Source: Enterococcus pingfangensis (GTDB taxonomy: Bacteria > Bacillota > Bacilli > Lactobacillales > Enterococcaceae). From it: a stretch of 64,000 nucleotides of DNA. This document shows positions 1-8,699 of the stretch, piece by piece. The stretch lies in NCBI RefSeq assembly GCF_005405205.1, contig NZ_BJDP01000010.1, forward strand, positions 38,317 to 102,316, written 5' to 3'. The position numbers and the translations under genes were made by a program. Below the pieces are notes generated by a model that saw only the letters and a program-made list of their open reading frames with translations, searched no databases and was not told the origin of the DNA. The number at the start of each line of letters is the position of its first letter. Position 1 is the first letter of the stretch.

Positions 1-1
1 A

Positions 2-850
2 TTGATCGGTGGCGGTCTGACAAGTTTGATTTCTTGGCGGGCAGGTTTTTTGATCAATGTTCCCTTCACGCTTGTTTTGATTTTCTTGACGGTAAAATAT
101 ATAGAGAATTCACAGACGAAGAAAGAAAAGATCGATTTTATTGGAAGTATTTTATCGATCTTAGGTTTGGTTGGTATTATTTTTGGCTTTACTGAAACAA
201 ATTGGGCTGCGATTATTATCGGTGTTTTGATTTTATTTCTTTTTGTTTATTGGGAACACAGAAGCGCGTATCCGATTTTACCGCTGACCTTATTCAAAAA
301 TCGTGTCCGTTCAGGTGCGTATGTCGCGCGGCTTTTATTTATGATGGCGATGTTGCCGTTTTGGTTTTTCTTGCCGCAAATGCTGCAAGGGCAATTTGGT
401 TTTTCGGCTTTTCAATCCGGGATGGCATTTTTACCGCTGACGATCGTCAACTTTATAATCGCGATGCAATTGCCTTATTTAACTGCTAAATTTGGGAATA
501 ACAAAGTCTTGATTGCTGGAGAGATCATCTTAGCTTTAGGTCTGATCATTTTAGCAATCGGCGACATAACGAAGGGCTATTGGGGAGCTATTTTTATTCC
601 GATGTTGATCTTAGGTTTAGGGCAAGGGGTGATTTTAGCACCGGTCACATCAGCAGGAGTCCACGAGGCGCCGGCTAAGATGGCTGGGATTGCCAGCGGC
701 GTCACTAATACAATACACCAGATTGGCGGACCAATTGGGTTATCACTCATTGTTTCTACTACAGACTATTTTTATACTGAAATTTGGCTGATGGTGTTAT
801 TTACGATCCTTTCAATTTTAATCGTCGCTATTTTTGTCAGAGCAGATTAG
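2..850 (+). CDS. DHA2-family MFS drug exporter, 5'-truncated
   Basis: C-terminal 282 residues of a major facilitator protein; the gene begins before the window, and the first ATG seen is probably internal. The opening residues (SWRAGFLINVPF) match the helix 5-6 region conserved in 14-helix drug:proton antiporters of the EmrB/QacA type. At least eight hydrophobic segments follow, with a short charged tail ending FVRAD. By family it would export toxic compounds using the proton gradient. Substrate cannot be read from the sequence. No gene of its operon is visible. Confidence 0.85.
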   Translation: MIGGGLTSLISWRAGFLINVPFTLVLIFLTVKYIENSQTKKEKIDFIGSILSILGLVGIIFGFTETNWAAIIIGVLILFLFVYWEHRSAYPILPLTLFKNRVRSGAYVARLLFMMAMLPFWFFLPQMLQGQFGFSAFQSGMAFLPLTIVNFIIAMQLPYLTAKFGNNKVLIAGEIILALGLIILAIGDITKGYWGAIFIPMLILGLGQGVILAPVTSAGVHEAPAKMAGIASGVTNTIHQIGGPIGLSLIVSTTDYFYTEIWLMVLFTILSILIVAIFVRAD

Positions 851-957
851 TCTTGATTGGTGTAGTCGTTTCATCAGGAAAAATTGATTGCGGAAGTTTT
901 TAGCTCGGTACTCTTCAAATAGATAAACAGGTTCGGCTCTAATAGAAATCTTTCGCT

Positions 958-986
958 TTGCTTCTTCTTTCAAAGCTTAGTATAAT
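958..986 (+). promoter_or_regulatory. Promoter of the dihydrouridine synthase gene
   Basis: TTGCTT at 958-963 and a perfect TATAAT at 981-986, spaced by 17 bases, about 50 bases ahead of the dus start codon. Confidence 0.6.
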
Positions 987-1032
987 AGCGTTGTTTTGGT
1001 AAAAAGTGCTGAACTAGGAGGAAGTATACATA

Positions 1033-1995
1033 ATGGCAAGTAATTTTTGGGCGGAATTGCCGAAGCCCTTTTTTATATTGGCACCGATGGAAGATGTGAC
1101 AGATGTCGTGTTTCGTCATGTTGTCAAAGAAGCGGGAGCACCGGATGTTTTTTTTACGGAGTTTACGAATTCGGATAGTTTTTGTCATCCGGAAGGAATC
1201 GAAAGTGTCCGTGGACGGTTAACTTTCTCGGAAGATGAACAGCCGATGGTCGCTCATATTTGGGGCGACAAGCCGGAATTCTTTCGCCAAATGAGTATCG
1301 CTTTGGCGGAGATGGGATTTAAGGGAATCGATCTGAATATGGGGTGTCCGGTCCCGAATGTTGCCGAACGCGGCAAAGGCAGCGGCTTGATCTTGCGTCC
1401 TGAAGTGGCGGCGGAATTGATTGACGCGGCGAAAGCGGGTGGTTTGCCAGTCAGTGTGAAAACACGGGTCGGCTTTACTGAGCTGGCTGAAATGGAACAG
1501 TGGATCAGTCACTTATTGAAGCAAGACATCGCCAACCTTTCGATCCATTTGCGAACACGAAAAGAAATGAGCAAAGCAGCGGCTCATTGGGAATTGATTC
1601 CTCAAATCATAAAAATGCGCGATGCGCTTGCACCGCAAACGTTGATCACGATCAACGGTGATATTTTGGATCGTCAGATGGGGCTGGAATTAGCTGAAAA
1701 ATATGGGGTCGACGGTGTGATGATTGGACGCGGGATTTTCAAAAATCCTTATGCCTTTGAAAAAAATCCACAGCCGCATACACCAAAAGATTTGATCGAT
1801 TTATTACGCTTGCAGCTTGATCTGCAAGATAAATATGCGGAGCAAGTTCCGCGTTCTATCGTCGGTTTGCATCGCTTTTTCAAAATCTACGTCAAAGGAT
1901 TTCCTGGAGCGAATGATTTGCGTGTTCGCTTGATGAATACGAAAACTACCGCAGAAGTCCGCACGATTCTAGCAGAGTTTGAAAGAAATAATTAA
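1033..1995 (+). CDS. dus: tRNA-dihydrouridine synthase
   Basis: FMN-dependent enzyme that reduces uridine to dihydrouridine in tRNA D-loops, a cytosolic TIM barrel of 320 residues, the usual family length. The N-terminal FMN-binding signature [12 protein letters not shown] lies near residue 18. The catalytic cysteine is Cys105 in [17 protein letters not shown], and the NGDI and IGRGIFKNP phosphate-binding motifs follow. The ATG at 1033 is preceded by AGGAGG at 1016-1021. It is a single gene with its own promoter and terminator. Which Dus subfamily it belongs to is not settled; chromosomal Firmicute enzymes of this kind are often simply called DusB-like. Confidence 0.93.
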   Translation: MASNFWAELPKPFFILAPMEDVTDVVFRHVVKEAGAPDVFFTEFTNSDSFCHPEGIESVRGRLTFSEDEQPMVAHIWGDKPEFFRQMSIALAEMGFKGIDLNMGCPVPNVAERGKGSGLILRPEVAAELIDAAKAGGLPVSVKTRVGFTELAEMEQWISHLLKQDIANLSIHLRTRKEMSKAAAHWELIPQIIKMRDALAPQTLITINGDILDRQMGLELAEKYGVDGVMIGRGIFKNPYAFEKNPQPHTPKDLIDLLRLQLDLQDKYAEQVPRSIVGLHRFFKIYVKGFPGANDLRVRLMNTKTTAEVRTILAEFERNN

Positions 1996-2043
1996 AAACC
2001 TTTAGTCCTCAAAAATCAGTCTTTGAGGGCTAAAGGTTTTTTT
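1996..2043 (+). terminator. Rho-independent terminator after dus
   Basis: Stem AAAACCTTTAGTCCTCAAA pairs with TTTGAGGGCTAAAGGTTTT and runs into a T tract, directly after the dus stop codon. Confidence 0.85.
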
Positions 2044-2107
2044 GAAGACAATATTAAATAACGTTCTTTCTTTAAATCAGAGCGACATCTCGGCTCGTCA
2101 CGGATAA

Positions 2108-2437
2108 TTAATTATTATTTTCGATGATTTGACTGACAAGGGTCAGTACGTTTTTCAGTTTATCGATCTCAGTCGTATCATGGGATAAGTAATAATAATT
2201 TTTGGTCCCTTCGCTGCGATAATCGATCAGCTTAGCTTGTTTCAAAATTTTCAAATGATGAGAGACTGCTGGACGAGAAAGTTTCGTTGCTTCAGTCAGA
2301 TCGGTCACCCGCAAGCCTTCGCACGCTTTGTCTTCTAGCAGCGCAATGATGATCGCTTGGCGTTTTTCATCGCCTAATGCTATTAAAAATTCGCTGACTT
2401 CTGAAAATTCATATTGTAGTTGTTTTGGATCGTGCAT
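2108..2437 (-). CDS. ArsR-family winged-helix repressor
   Basis: Small regulator of 109 residues. The recognition region is TDLTEATKLSRPAVSHHLKI followed by a beta-wing (YRSEGTKNYYYL), the classic ArsR/SmtB fold. No cysteine-rich metal site such as CVCDL is present, so metal sensing is not indicated. The start at 2437 (MHDPKQ) is chosen because AAAGAGG lies just ahead of it; a longer frame to 2482 would cover an operator-like repeat. It is divergent from the oxidoreductase gene at 2675 and probably controls it and itself. Confidence 0.85.
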   Translation of the reverse strand: MHDPKQLQYEFSEVSEFLIALGDEKRQAIIIALLEDKACEGLRVTDLTEATKLSRPAVSHHLKILKQAKLIDYRSEGTKNYYYLSHDTTEIDKLKNVLTLVSQIIENNN

Positions 2438-2461
2438 AGTTGCGCCTCTTTTGTTCGTTAT

Positions 2462-2571
2462 TTTAAACCATTGAACCATCAATCCAACAACTTGTCAATT
2501 TTTTAGCAGATCAAAGCAGTTGACGAAAGAGTTCCAATCGGCTAAGATACATTTTATATTAATGGTTTAAA
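2462..2571. promoter_or_regulatory. Paired inverted operator-like motifs between arsR-type gene and oxidoreductase
   Basis: The decamer ATGGTTTAAA occurs at 2562-2571 on the plus strand and again, inverted, at 2462-2471. Each copy lies just upstream of one of the two divergent genes. The 2562 copy continues into the perfect palindrome GTTTAAAC at 2565-2572. This suggests one regulator acting on both promoters. Confidence 0.45.
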
Positions 2572-2674
2572 CATTTAAACAAATGAACGGAACCGAAAAA
2601 TACTTATTATCTTAGTGATTGAAAGATCAAACACAAACAGGATAAATTTTTTTACAGAAAGCAGGCGTAGATAA

Positions 2675-3676
2675 ATGAAGGCAGCGATGATTCATCAATA
2701 CGGGCAAAAAAATGTGGAGCTAGTAGAAACGGCAATTCCAACAATTCAAAAAAATGACGTTTTAGTCAAAATCGAGGCGGCGAGTATCAACCCAATCAAT
2801 CTAAAAACGAAAAGCGGGGCGATGAAACTGTTGTTGAAATATCAAATGCCGCTGACTTTAGGCAGTGATTTTTCAGGGATCGTGACAGAAGTTGGTCAAA
2901 ACGTAACGGATTATAAAATTGGGGATCGGGTCTATGGCCGTGTCCAAAAAGAACGAATCGGAACTTTTGCAGAATATATTGCTGTCGCAAAAACAGATAT
3001 CGCTTTGATGCCGAAAAATTTGAGTTTTGAAGAAGCTGCCGCGATTCCTTTAGTCGGTTTGACTAGCTATCAAGCTTTGTATGACATCATGGGGCTGACT
3101 GACAAGGATAAAGTATTGATACAAGCAGGTTCAGGCGGAGTTGGGACGATCGCGATCCAGTTAGCGAAAGTATCTGGCGCGTATGTAGCGACCACGACGA
3201 GTGAGAAAAATGCGGCCTGGGTAAAAGAATTGGGGGCTGACCAAGTGATCGACTATCACAAAGAAAATTTTGACGAGGTCATCTCTGATTATGACTATGT
3301 ATTCGATACGATGGGTGGCGAAATTTTAGAAAAATCCTTCAAGATCATTAAACCAAATGGAAAAATCGTAACTTTGTCAGGAATTCCTGATAAAAAATTT
3401 GCCCAAGAATATGGTCTGTCTTTTTGGAAACAGATGCTTTTAGCGGCGGCTAGTTGGAAATTTAGTCACTTAGCCAAAAAAGCGCAGGCCGGTTATCATT
3501 TTCTTTTCATGCGGCCAGACGGCAAACAATTAGCAGAATTGACGAAACTGATTGAAGCAGGAAAAATTCGCCCAATTATTGATCGCGTGATTCCGTTAGC
3601 TGATATCCAAGAAGCTTTCGACTATTCTGAATCTGGTCGAGCAAAGGGCAAGATTATTATTAAAATGGCGGATTAA
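2675..3676 (+). CDS. NADP-dependent zinc-free alcohol dehydrogenase / quinone oxidoreductase
   Basis: Medium-chain dehydrogenase of 333 residues, close to the family norm. The N-terminal GroES-like domain contains GSDFSGIVTEVG, and the Rossmann fold has AGSGGVGTIAIQLAK near residue 151. The cysteine and histidine ligands of zinc alcohol dehydrogenases are missing, so it belongs with quinone reductase (QOR)-like NADPH-dependent reductases of quinones or enones. It is divergent from an ArsR-type regulator whose likely operators flank its promoter, so electrophile- or redox-responsive expression is a reasonable inference. Confidence 0.88.
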   Translation: MKAAMIHQYGQKNVELVETAIPTIQKNDVLVKIEAASINPINLKTKSGAMKLLLKYQMPLTLGSDFSGIVTEVGQNVTDYKIGDRVYGRVQKERIGTFAEYIAVAKTDIALMPKNLSFEEAAAIPLVGLTSYQALYDIMGLTDKDKVLIQAGSGGVGTIAIQLAKVSGAYVATTTSEKNAAWVKELGADQVIDYHKENFDEVISDYDYVFDTMGGEILEKSFKIIKPNGKIVTLSGIPDKKFAQEYGLSFWKQMLLAAASWKFSHLAKKAQAGYHFLFMRPDGKQLAELTKLIEAGKIRPIIDRVIPLADIQEAFDYSESGRAKGKIIIKMAD

Positions 3677-3730
3677 TTGCTGGAACGAGTGATTTTGTTA
3701 CAATGAAGGAGATGAAAGGGGCGAAAAACG

Positions 3731-4222
3731 ATGATCGAAATAAAACTTGGTGATATCGCACATTTAGATTTTCAAGTAGATGCAATCGTCAATGCAGCCA
3801 ATGCGGCACTGATTCCCGGCGGTGGCGTAGATGGTGCGCTCAATCGCGCGGCGGGTCCTGAATTGAAACAAGCAATGGAAAAAATCGGCGGGACTGCGGT
3901 GGGAAGTGCAGTCATCACACCAGCGTTTGCTTTGCCGGCGACTTATGTGATCCATGCAGTGGGACCGCGCTACATCGACGGGAAGCATAACGAGGCAGCC
4001 TTATTGTCTGCAGCTTACGAAGCAGTTTTTCAATTCGCCCATGAATACAAGTTGCATTCACTCGCTTTGCCTGTATTGAGTTCCGGTATTTATGGATATC
4101 CGAAAGTTGATGCCGCAAAAATCCTTTACGAAATAGCCAATCGACCTGAAAACCAGCAGTTCGTTGTGTCGGTGATCGTGTTTACTGAAGAGTGGCTGTC
4201 GATTTTTGAAAAGCTCAAGTGA
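3731..4222 (+). CDS. Macrodomain protein, probable ADP-ribosyl / O-acetyl-ADP-ribose deacylase
   Basis: Single macrodomain of 163 residues, slightly shorter than E. coli YmdB. The ADP-ribose pocket is visible as GDIAHLDFQVDAIVNAANA followed by PGGGVDGAL, and the phosphate loop as LSSGIYGYP. Such proteins hydrolyse O-acetyl-ADP-ribose or remove ADP-ribose from proteins or nucleic acids. The ATG has AAAGGGG eight bases upstream. A likely promoter (TTGCTG, 16 bases, TACAAT) lies at 3677-3704. It is separated from the upstream oxidoreductase by only 54 bases but appears to have its own promoter. Confidence 0.9.
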   Translation: MIEIKLGDIAHLDFQVDAIVNAANAALIPGGGVDGALNRAAGPELKQAMEKIGGTAVGSAVITPAFALPATYVIHAVGPRYIDGKHNEAALLSAAYEAVFQFAHEYKLHSLALPVLSSGIYGYPKVDAAKILYEIANRPENQQFVVSVIVFTEEWLSIFEKLK

Positions 4223-4342
4223 TTCGTATCCGTCCTAAAATATTGGTTATTAGTCAGTAAATAATCTGGATCAAGCGCTGAGCCTGGCAAAAGAAATCGG
4301 ATTTGTTTCTATGATAAAATAGTAGCGGAAAGAAGGTTGACT

Positions 4343-4636
4343 ATGGATAGTATGGAAAAAATCAATCAGTTTCGTGATGAACGGAATTGGCGGCCTTTTC
4401 ACAATGAAAAAGATTTAGCCTTGTCGATTTGTTTAGAAGCGGCGGAGTTGTTAGAACTTTTTCAATGGAAAGATTCAGCCGAAGCACGGACTCAAACGGA
4501 GCGATTGAAAGAAGAATTGGCGGATGTATTAATCTATTCGTATATGATGGCAGATAATTTGGATTTTGACATTGATGAAATCATCAGTGAAAAATTAAAG
4601 AAAAACGCGATTAAGTATCCGCTGGAAAAAGCGTAA
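4343..4636 (+). CDS. MazG-like nucleotide pyrophosphohydrolase
   Basis: All-alpha NTP pyrophosphatase of 97 residues, of the single-domain MazG/RS21-C6 type that hydrolyses dCTP or non-canonical NTPs to the monophosphate. The metal-binding motifs are EAAELLE near residue 34 and EELADVL about 30 residues later (the ExxE and ExxD pairs). The start at 4343 is favoured because GAAGG lies six bases ahead; a TTG at 4337 would be too close to it. It seems to be a single gene, closed by the repeat-type terminator at 4649. Confidence 0.85.
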   Translation: MDSMEKINQFRDERNWRPFHNEKDLALSICLEAAELLELFQWKDSAEARTQTERLKEELADVLIYSYMMADNLDFDIDEIISEKLKKNAIKYPLEKA

Positions 4637-4646
4637 AGAAATCGTT

Positions 4647-4808
4647 GAGGGTGTGACAGAAGTTCTGTCACGCTCCTTTTTTCTGAATAAGCGGTGTTCC
4701 AGAAGCAGTTTCTTCGAAAATCAGCCAAAATTTCATAAAAGTTTAGAAGTAATTTTAGAAAATTTCTTCTTATTTATTGAAGCTGACCACTTCTGTCACA
4801 CCGTCTTT
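4647..4808. repeat. Dispersed intergenic repeat, copy A, with terminator hairpin
   Basis: Starts with GTGTGACAGAAGTTCTGTCAC, which folds into a hairpin followed by CTCCTTTTTT and so can terminate the MazG-like gene. It continues through GCGGTGTTCCAGAAGCAGTT and ends near CTTCTGTCACACCG. A related unit with the same order of blocks (hairpin, CGGTGTTCC, TTCGAAAAT, AGCAGTTTC-like, CTTATTT) is at 15676-15825. Short hairpin-only copies are at 5258 and 10444. Confidence 0.6.
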
Positions 4809-4813
4809 ACTAA

Positions 4814-5203
4814 TTATTCGTGTAATTCTAAGGGCAGTCCGTCTGGATCGAAGAAAAAGGTCATCTTCTCGCCAGTAAAATCATCTGTTCGCAATGGCTC
4901 GCATTCAACGCCGCAACTCGCTAAGTAAGCGACGGTCGCCGCGATATCAGTTGTTTTGAACGCTAGATGACGCAGTCCGGCTGCTTCAGGAAAACTTGGA
5001 CGCTGCGGCGGATTTTGTACCGCAAAAATTTCTAGTTCAGCGTCATTTAATTGCAAATCCAATTTATAATCGTTTCGTTCAGGACGATAATTTTCGCGAA
5101 TGATCGGTAAGCCGAGGATATCGACATAAAAATGCCGCGCTTTTTGATAATCTGACACAATGATAGCGACGTGATGAATCGCGGAAAAATCTGGTTTCGA
5201 CAT
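4814..5203 (-). CDS. Glyoxalase/bleomycin-resistance fold (VOC) protein
   Basis: 129 residues with two beta-alpha-beta-beta-beta modules. Likely metal ligands are His10/His11 at IHHVAIIVSD, a glutamate in the first module (AELEIF), a histidine in RHLAFKTTD, and the glutamate in LPLELHE at the end. This pattern matches the small GloA2/YwbC-like group of lyases and dioxygenases; a true glyoxalase I activity is possible but unproven. It is a single gene on the minus strand, between two repeat-type hairpins. Confidence 0.85.
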   Translation of the reverse strand: MSKPDFSAIHHVAIIVSDYQKARHFYVDILGLPIIRENYRPERNDYKLDLQLNDAELEIFAVQNPPQRPSFPEAAGLRHLAFKTTDIAATVAYLASCGVECEPLRTDDFTGEKMTFFFDPDGLPLELHE

Positions 5204-5255
5204 AAAAACATCCTTTCTGTTTTATGATAAGTCGGTTAAATACTGAATCAAATTA

Positions 5256-5287
5256 AGGGGTGTGACAAGATTTCTGTCACACCCTCT
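5256..5287. terminator. Bidirectional hairpin of the GTGTGACA repeat type
   Basis: GGGTGTGACA and TGTCACACCC form a stem between two minus-strand genes. The stem end overlaps the stop codon region of the HxlR gene at 5288. It is a short copy of the dispersed repeat family. Confidence 0.6.
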
Positions 5288-5641
5288 TTAGTTTGCCTTC
5301 AAATAAACGGCTTGTCCTTCTTCTTGCAGATGAGCAACGTGCTGTTCGCCCCAACTGCATAAACTGTCTAAAATATCCGAAAGGCTGCGGCCATAGTTGC
5401 TTAATGAATATTCAACTTTCGGTGGTACTTGCTGGTATACTTTCCGGTCGATAATTTTGTCATCTTCTAATTCGCGGAGTTGCTGCGTCAACATTTTTTG
5501 GCTGATGCCGGTGATGCCGCGTTTCAAATCACTAGGACGCATCGGTCCGTGGCGCAAGTTACAAAGAATGATTGGCTTCCATTTTCCGCCGATAACATCC
5601 ATCGTTGCCTCCACGCCAATCATATATGCACGATTTTCCAA
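5288..5641 (-). CDS. HxlR/MarR-like winged-helix regulator
   Basis: 117 residues with the HxlR signature: EATMDVIGGKWKPIILCNL, then GPMRPSDLKRGITGISQKML, then QQVPPKVEYSLSNYGRSL. Many relatives carry a redox-sensing cysteine just ahead of the VEAT segment (as in CPVEA). Here that position reads MIGVEA with no cysteine, so sensing must use another residue or ligand. The gene is divergent from the MFS exporter at 5787, which it probably controls through the inverted repeat at 5685-5720. Confidence 0.88.
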   Translation of the reverse strand: MENRAYMIGVEATMDVIGGKWKPIILCNLRHGPMRPSDLKRGITGISQKMLTQQLRELEDDKIIDRKVYQQVPPKVEYSLSNYGRSLSDILDSLCSWGEQHVAHLQEEGQAVYLKAN

Positions 5642-5684
5642 AAAAATTCCTCCTTAAAACCCTTGATATGATCCAAAAGTCACT

Positions 5685-5720
5685 AAAAGGTACCTATAAT
5701 ACAAAAAAGTGGGTACTTAT
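5685..5720. promoter_or_regulatory. Putative HxlR operator over the exporter promoter
   Basis: AAAAGGTACC at 5685-5694 and GGGTACTTAT at 5711-5720 form an imperfect inverted repeat around TATAAT (5695-5700), a good -10 box for the exporter gene. A repressor bound here would block that promoter directly. Confidence 0.5.
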
Positions 5721-5786
5721 CAAAAGCTCATCAACAGTATATAGTATCTTCTTGTAGCTTACAAATAATTTTTTTGGAGGAAAAAA

Positions 5787-6995
5787 ATGGGAAAGAAAAT
5801 CTCACCAAACTTAACTTTACTGGCTCTCGCAATCAATGCCTTTGCGATCGGGTCGACTGAATTTATCAGTGTCGGATTGTTGCCGATGATCGTCAAAAGT
5901 TTCGATGTCACACTCGCACAAGCAGGTTTGACCGTCTCTTTATACGCGTTAGGCGTAACGATCGGTGCCCCGTTATTAACTATTTTGACCGGTAAGTGGA
6001 ACCGGCGGAATTTGATGATCGGGATCATGCTTTTATTTATCGGCGGGAATTTATTAGCCGCGTTTGCCCCAACATTTATGATTTTATTAGTGGGTCGTAT
6101 TTTAGCCGCATTGGCACATGGGATCTTTATGTCAGTTTCAACAGTTGTCGCTGCTGATGTCGTTGCGCCGTCGCGGCGCGCAAGTGCGATTGCCATCATG
6201 TTTACTGGCTTGACTGTCGCAACTGTGACGGGAGTACCGTTAGGAACATTTATTGGGCAGCAAACAACGTGGAATATGTCCTTTATTTTTATCGCAGCAG
6301 TTGGTTTGCTTGGTTTGATCGCCAGCAGTTTCTTAGTTCCGCGTCAATTACCGATCCCTGGTAAAGTCGATCTGAAAGGTTTTGTCCGGATCTTTACGAA
6401 CAAACCATTAGTGATGTCTTTCTTGATCACCGCATTCGGTTACGGCGGAACATTTGCTGCGTACACGTATCTTTCGCCGATTTTAGAAAATTTTGGTTTT
6501 TCCGCAAATGCAGTCGTGATCATTTTGATCGTTTATGGCGTGATGGTCGCAATCGGCAATACGGTCGGCGGGCATTTGGCGAATGAAAAACCACTTGCTT
6601 CATTGATCAAGATGTTTGGTCTTTTACTAGTATCCTTGCTGTTCTTGTTCATCACAATCATGCTTGGAAATACGCTTCTCGGCTTGTTGGCAGCGATTCT
6701 TTTAGGGCTGTTTGCTTTCATGAATGTACCGGGATTGCAGTTATACGTCGTACAATTAGCCGAAAAATATGTACCGCAAGATATTACATTGGCTTCAGCA
6801 TTTAATATCGCTGCTTTCAATATCGGAATTACCTTAGGTTCGACTGTTGGCGCACAAGTCACAGACAAAATAGGTATTGCATACACACCAATTTTTGGTG
6901 CGGCAATTGTTTTATTAGCGATCGTTTTGATCGTGCAAGTTAAAAGAAGCGAAGCGCCGAGTTCTTTGAATGAAGCAGCCAGCTGTGAAGAATAA
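5787..6995 (+). CDS. DHA1-family MFS exporter (AraJ/YdhP-like)
   Basis: 12-helix transporter of 402 residues. TEFISVGLLPMIVKSF in helix 1 is typical of the AraJ/YdhP group of drug and sugar-efflux proteins. The basic loop GKWNRRNLMIG after helix 2 is a variant of the family GxLaDrxGrrxxl motif. The ATG has TTGGAGG just upstream. It sits opposite an HxlR regulator, a common arrangement for exporters induced by electrophiles or antimicrobials. The substrate is unknown. Confidence 0.88.
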   Translation: MGKKISPNLTLLALAINAFAIGSTEFISVGLLPMIVKSFDVTLAQAGLTVSLYALGVTIGAPLLTILTGKWNRRNLMIGIMLLFIGGNLLAAFAPTFMILLVGRILAALAHGIFMSVSTVVAADVVAPSRRASAIAIMFTGLTVATVTGVPLGTFIGQQTTWNMSFIFIAAVGLLGLIASSFLVPRQLPIPGKVDLKGFVRIFTNKPLVMSFLITAFGYGGTFAAYTYLSPILENFGFSANAVVIILIVYGVMVAIGNTVGGHLANEKPLASLIKMFGLLLVSLLFLFITIMLGNTLLGLLAAILLGLFAFMNVPGLQLYVVQLAEKYVPQDITLASAFNIAAFNIGITLGSTVGAQVTDKIGIAYTPIFGAAIVLLAIVLIVQVKRSEAPSSLNEAASCEE

Positions 6996-7010
6996 TAGTG
7001 ATAAAAAAAT

Positions 7011-7058
7011 CGAACCGCAAAGGCTAGTTTTTAAACTAACTTTTGCGGTTCGGTTTGT
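7011..7058. terminator. Bidirectional terminator between convergent MFS genes
   Basis: CGAACCGCAAA pairs with TTTGCGGTTCG, with an inner stem GGCTAGTTT/AAACTAAC. A-rich sequence lies on one side and T-rich on the other, so it can serve both converging genes. Confidence 0.85.
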
Positions 7059-7070
7059 TTTATTTTAAAA

Positions 7071-8441
7071 TCAACCGCGAGCAGGTTCTTTGCGAAAATG
7101 GATCAGACAAGCAATCAACACTGCGAATAATAAAACGAGCAGTACGATCAGCGAGAGCTGCGAACCAGTAACAGTGGCGGCGATAAAATCAGTTTGTGAT
7201 TGTTGGGCTAGATTGATGATCGTAGCGACGATCGCCGTGGCAATCGCTCCAGAGAATTGCTGCAATGTGTTGAACAACGTATTGCCGTCGCCGTATTCAG
7301 TTTCTGGCAGCAAGTTCATGCCGGTAGTCATCAGATTGCTGTAAGCAAAGCCGATTCCGATCATATAAAAGACATGACCAGCAACAAAGCCCAATAAGAG
7401 CGGCGAACGTAATAACAATGTCAAAGCGATCCAACCGATCGTTGCAAAACTCAAGCCAAGCAAAATCGGTTTTTTTGAACCGAAGATATCTAAGATTCGA
7501 CCAGAGATTGGCGCTAAGATCGCACCGACAGCGGCTCCGGGCATCATGACCAGACCAGCGATAAACGCGTCTTTGCCTAAAACGATTTGAATGAAGTTCG
7601 GCAAGACGAAAGAAATTCCTAATAATAAGAACTGACAAACTAAAAAGCCGCATAAAAATAAGACGAAGACTTTATTTTTCAAGACAGTAATCCGCACCAA
7701 TGGATTTTTTCCGCGCGTCGCTTGGCGATAAAAAATGAATAATCCGAGAATTCCGACTGCTAGCGAAAGCAAGCTCAGCCAGCTGCCAATTTGATTTAAA
7801 AACATCAGTAGTCCGCTGAAAAGTAATGCTACACCCAGCAAACTTATGATATCCAGCGCACCCTTCTTTTTGACCGGCATTTCCGGGATCGCATAAAGCC
7901 CGATTCCTAAAGAAATCGCTAGGACCGGTAATAAAAACAAGAAGATCGCGTGCCAAGACAGGCTGGCAGTCATTATTCCGCCGTAAGTCGGCCCAATCGC
8001 TGGAGCAATCGAAGTCGTCAACGTGCCGACGCCCATCATCGTGCCGCGTTTATGCATAGGTGTAAAATTTAATATGATATGGAACATCAGCGGCAAGGCG
8101 ATCCCTGTGCTGATCCCTTGGAATAACCGTCCAACCAATAAAATACTAAAGGTCGGCGCCCAGAAATCGATCACTAGCCCGGCAATAAAAAAGAGATTGG
8201 CGACGATAAATAATTTGCGGATCGAAAAATTCTTCAATAAATAATTGGAAAAAGGCACCATGATGGAGATCACTAAAAGGTAAATAGTGGTGACCCATTG
8301 GACCGTACCGGTAGAGATGCCGAATTGTTCGATCAAGGTAGGAAAGGTCACGTTCATGGCGGTCTCAATCAAGACACCGGCAAAGGACATGATTCCTGTG
8401 GCAAGGACTGCTGACAATAGATGGATTTTCTTTTCTTTCAT
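7071..8441 (-). CDS. DHA2-family MFS multidrug exporter
   Basis: Full-length 14-helix exporter of 456 residues. Motifs include WVTTIYLLVISIMVPFSNYL in the first two helices, VGRLFQGISTGIALPLMF (motif B) and APAIGPTYGGIM (antiporter motif C). It resembles LmrB/MdrP and EmrB-type pumps of Lactobacillales. The gene is convergent with the DHA1 exporter. A 7-bp inverted repeat lies 27 bases ahead of its start. The window therefore carries three MFS drug-pump genes within 8.5 kb. Confidence 0.88.
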   Translation of the reverse strand: MKEKKIHLLSAVLATGIMSFAGVLIETAMNVTFPTLIEQFGISTGTVQWVTTIYLLVISIMVPFSNYLLKNFSIRKLFIVANLFFIAGLVIDFWAPTFSILLVGRLFQGISTGIALPLMFHIILNFTPMHKRGTMMGVGTLTTSIAPAIGPTYGGIMTASLSWHAIFLFLLPVLAISLGIGLYAIPEMPVKKKGALDIISLLGVALLFSGLLMFLNQIGSWLSLLSLAVGILGLFIFYRQATRGKNPLVRITVLKNKVFVLFLCGFLVCQFLLLGISFVLPNFIQIVLGKDAFIAGLVMMPGAAVGAILAPISGRILDIFGSKKPILLGLSFATIGWIALTLLLRSPLLLGFVAGHVFYMIGIGFAYSNLMTTGMNLLPETEYGDGNTLFNTLQQFSGAIATAIVATIINLAQQSQTDFIAATVTGSQLSLIVLLVLLFAVLIACLIHFRKEPARG

Positions 8442-8467
8442 TCAATTCCCTCACTTTAATAAGATCA

Positions 8468-8493
8468 TTCACCCCGATAAATGACCGGGTGAA
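8468..8493. promoter_or_regulatory. Operator-like inverted repeat upstream of the DHA2 exporter
   Basis: TTCACCC (8468-8474) and GGGTGAA (8487-8493) are perfect arms separated by 12 bases, placed in the 5' leader of the minus-strand exporter gene. No regulator gene adjoins it, so the binding protein is unknown. Confidence 0.4.
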
Positions 8494-8572
8494 CGGTTGC
8501 GTTGTATGAATTTTTTAACGGAAAAATTCAATTGATCTCGTACAGGATTTCGTCAATCAGCTAAGCTGCAGT

Positions 8573-8624
8573 AAAACAAAAAAAGAGAGCTGGTTTCTAA
8601 ATTAATAGAAACCGCCTCTCTCTC
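8573..8624 (-). terminator. Terminator of the TraX-like gene
   Basis: On the minus strand GAGAGAGGCGGTTTCT pairs with AGAAACCAGCTCTCT and is followed by a T-rich tract, about 80 bases downstream of the gene ending at 8700. Confidence 0.75.
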
Positions 8625-8699
8625 GACACGCGCTTGCGTGTTATCTGTACGATTTATTCACAATCAGCATTGTAAAACTTTTTATTCGTCAGGTCAAGT

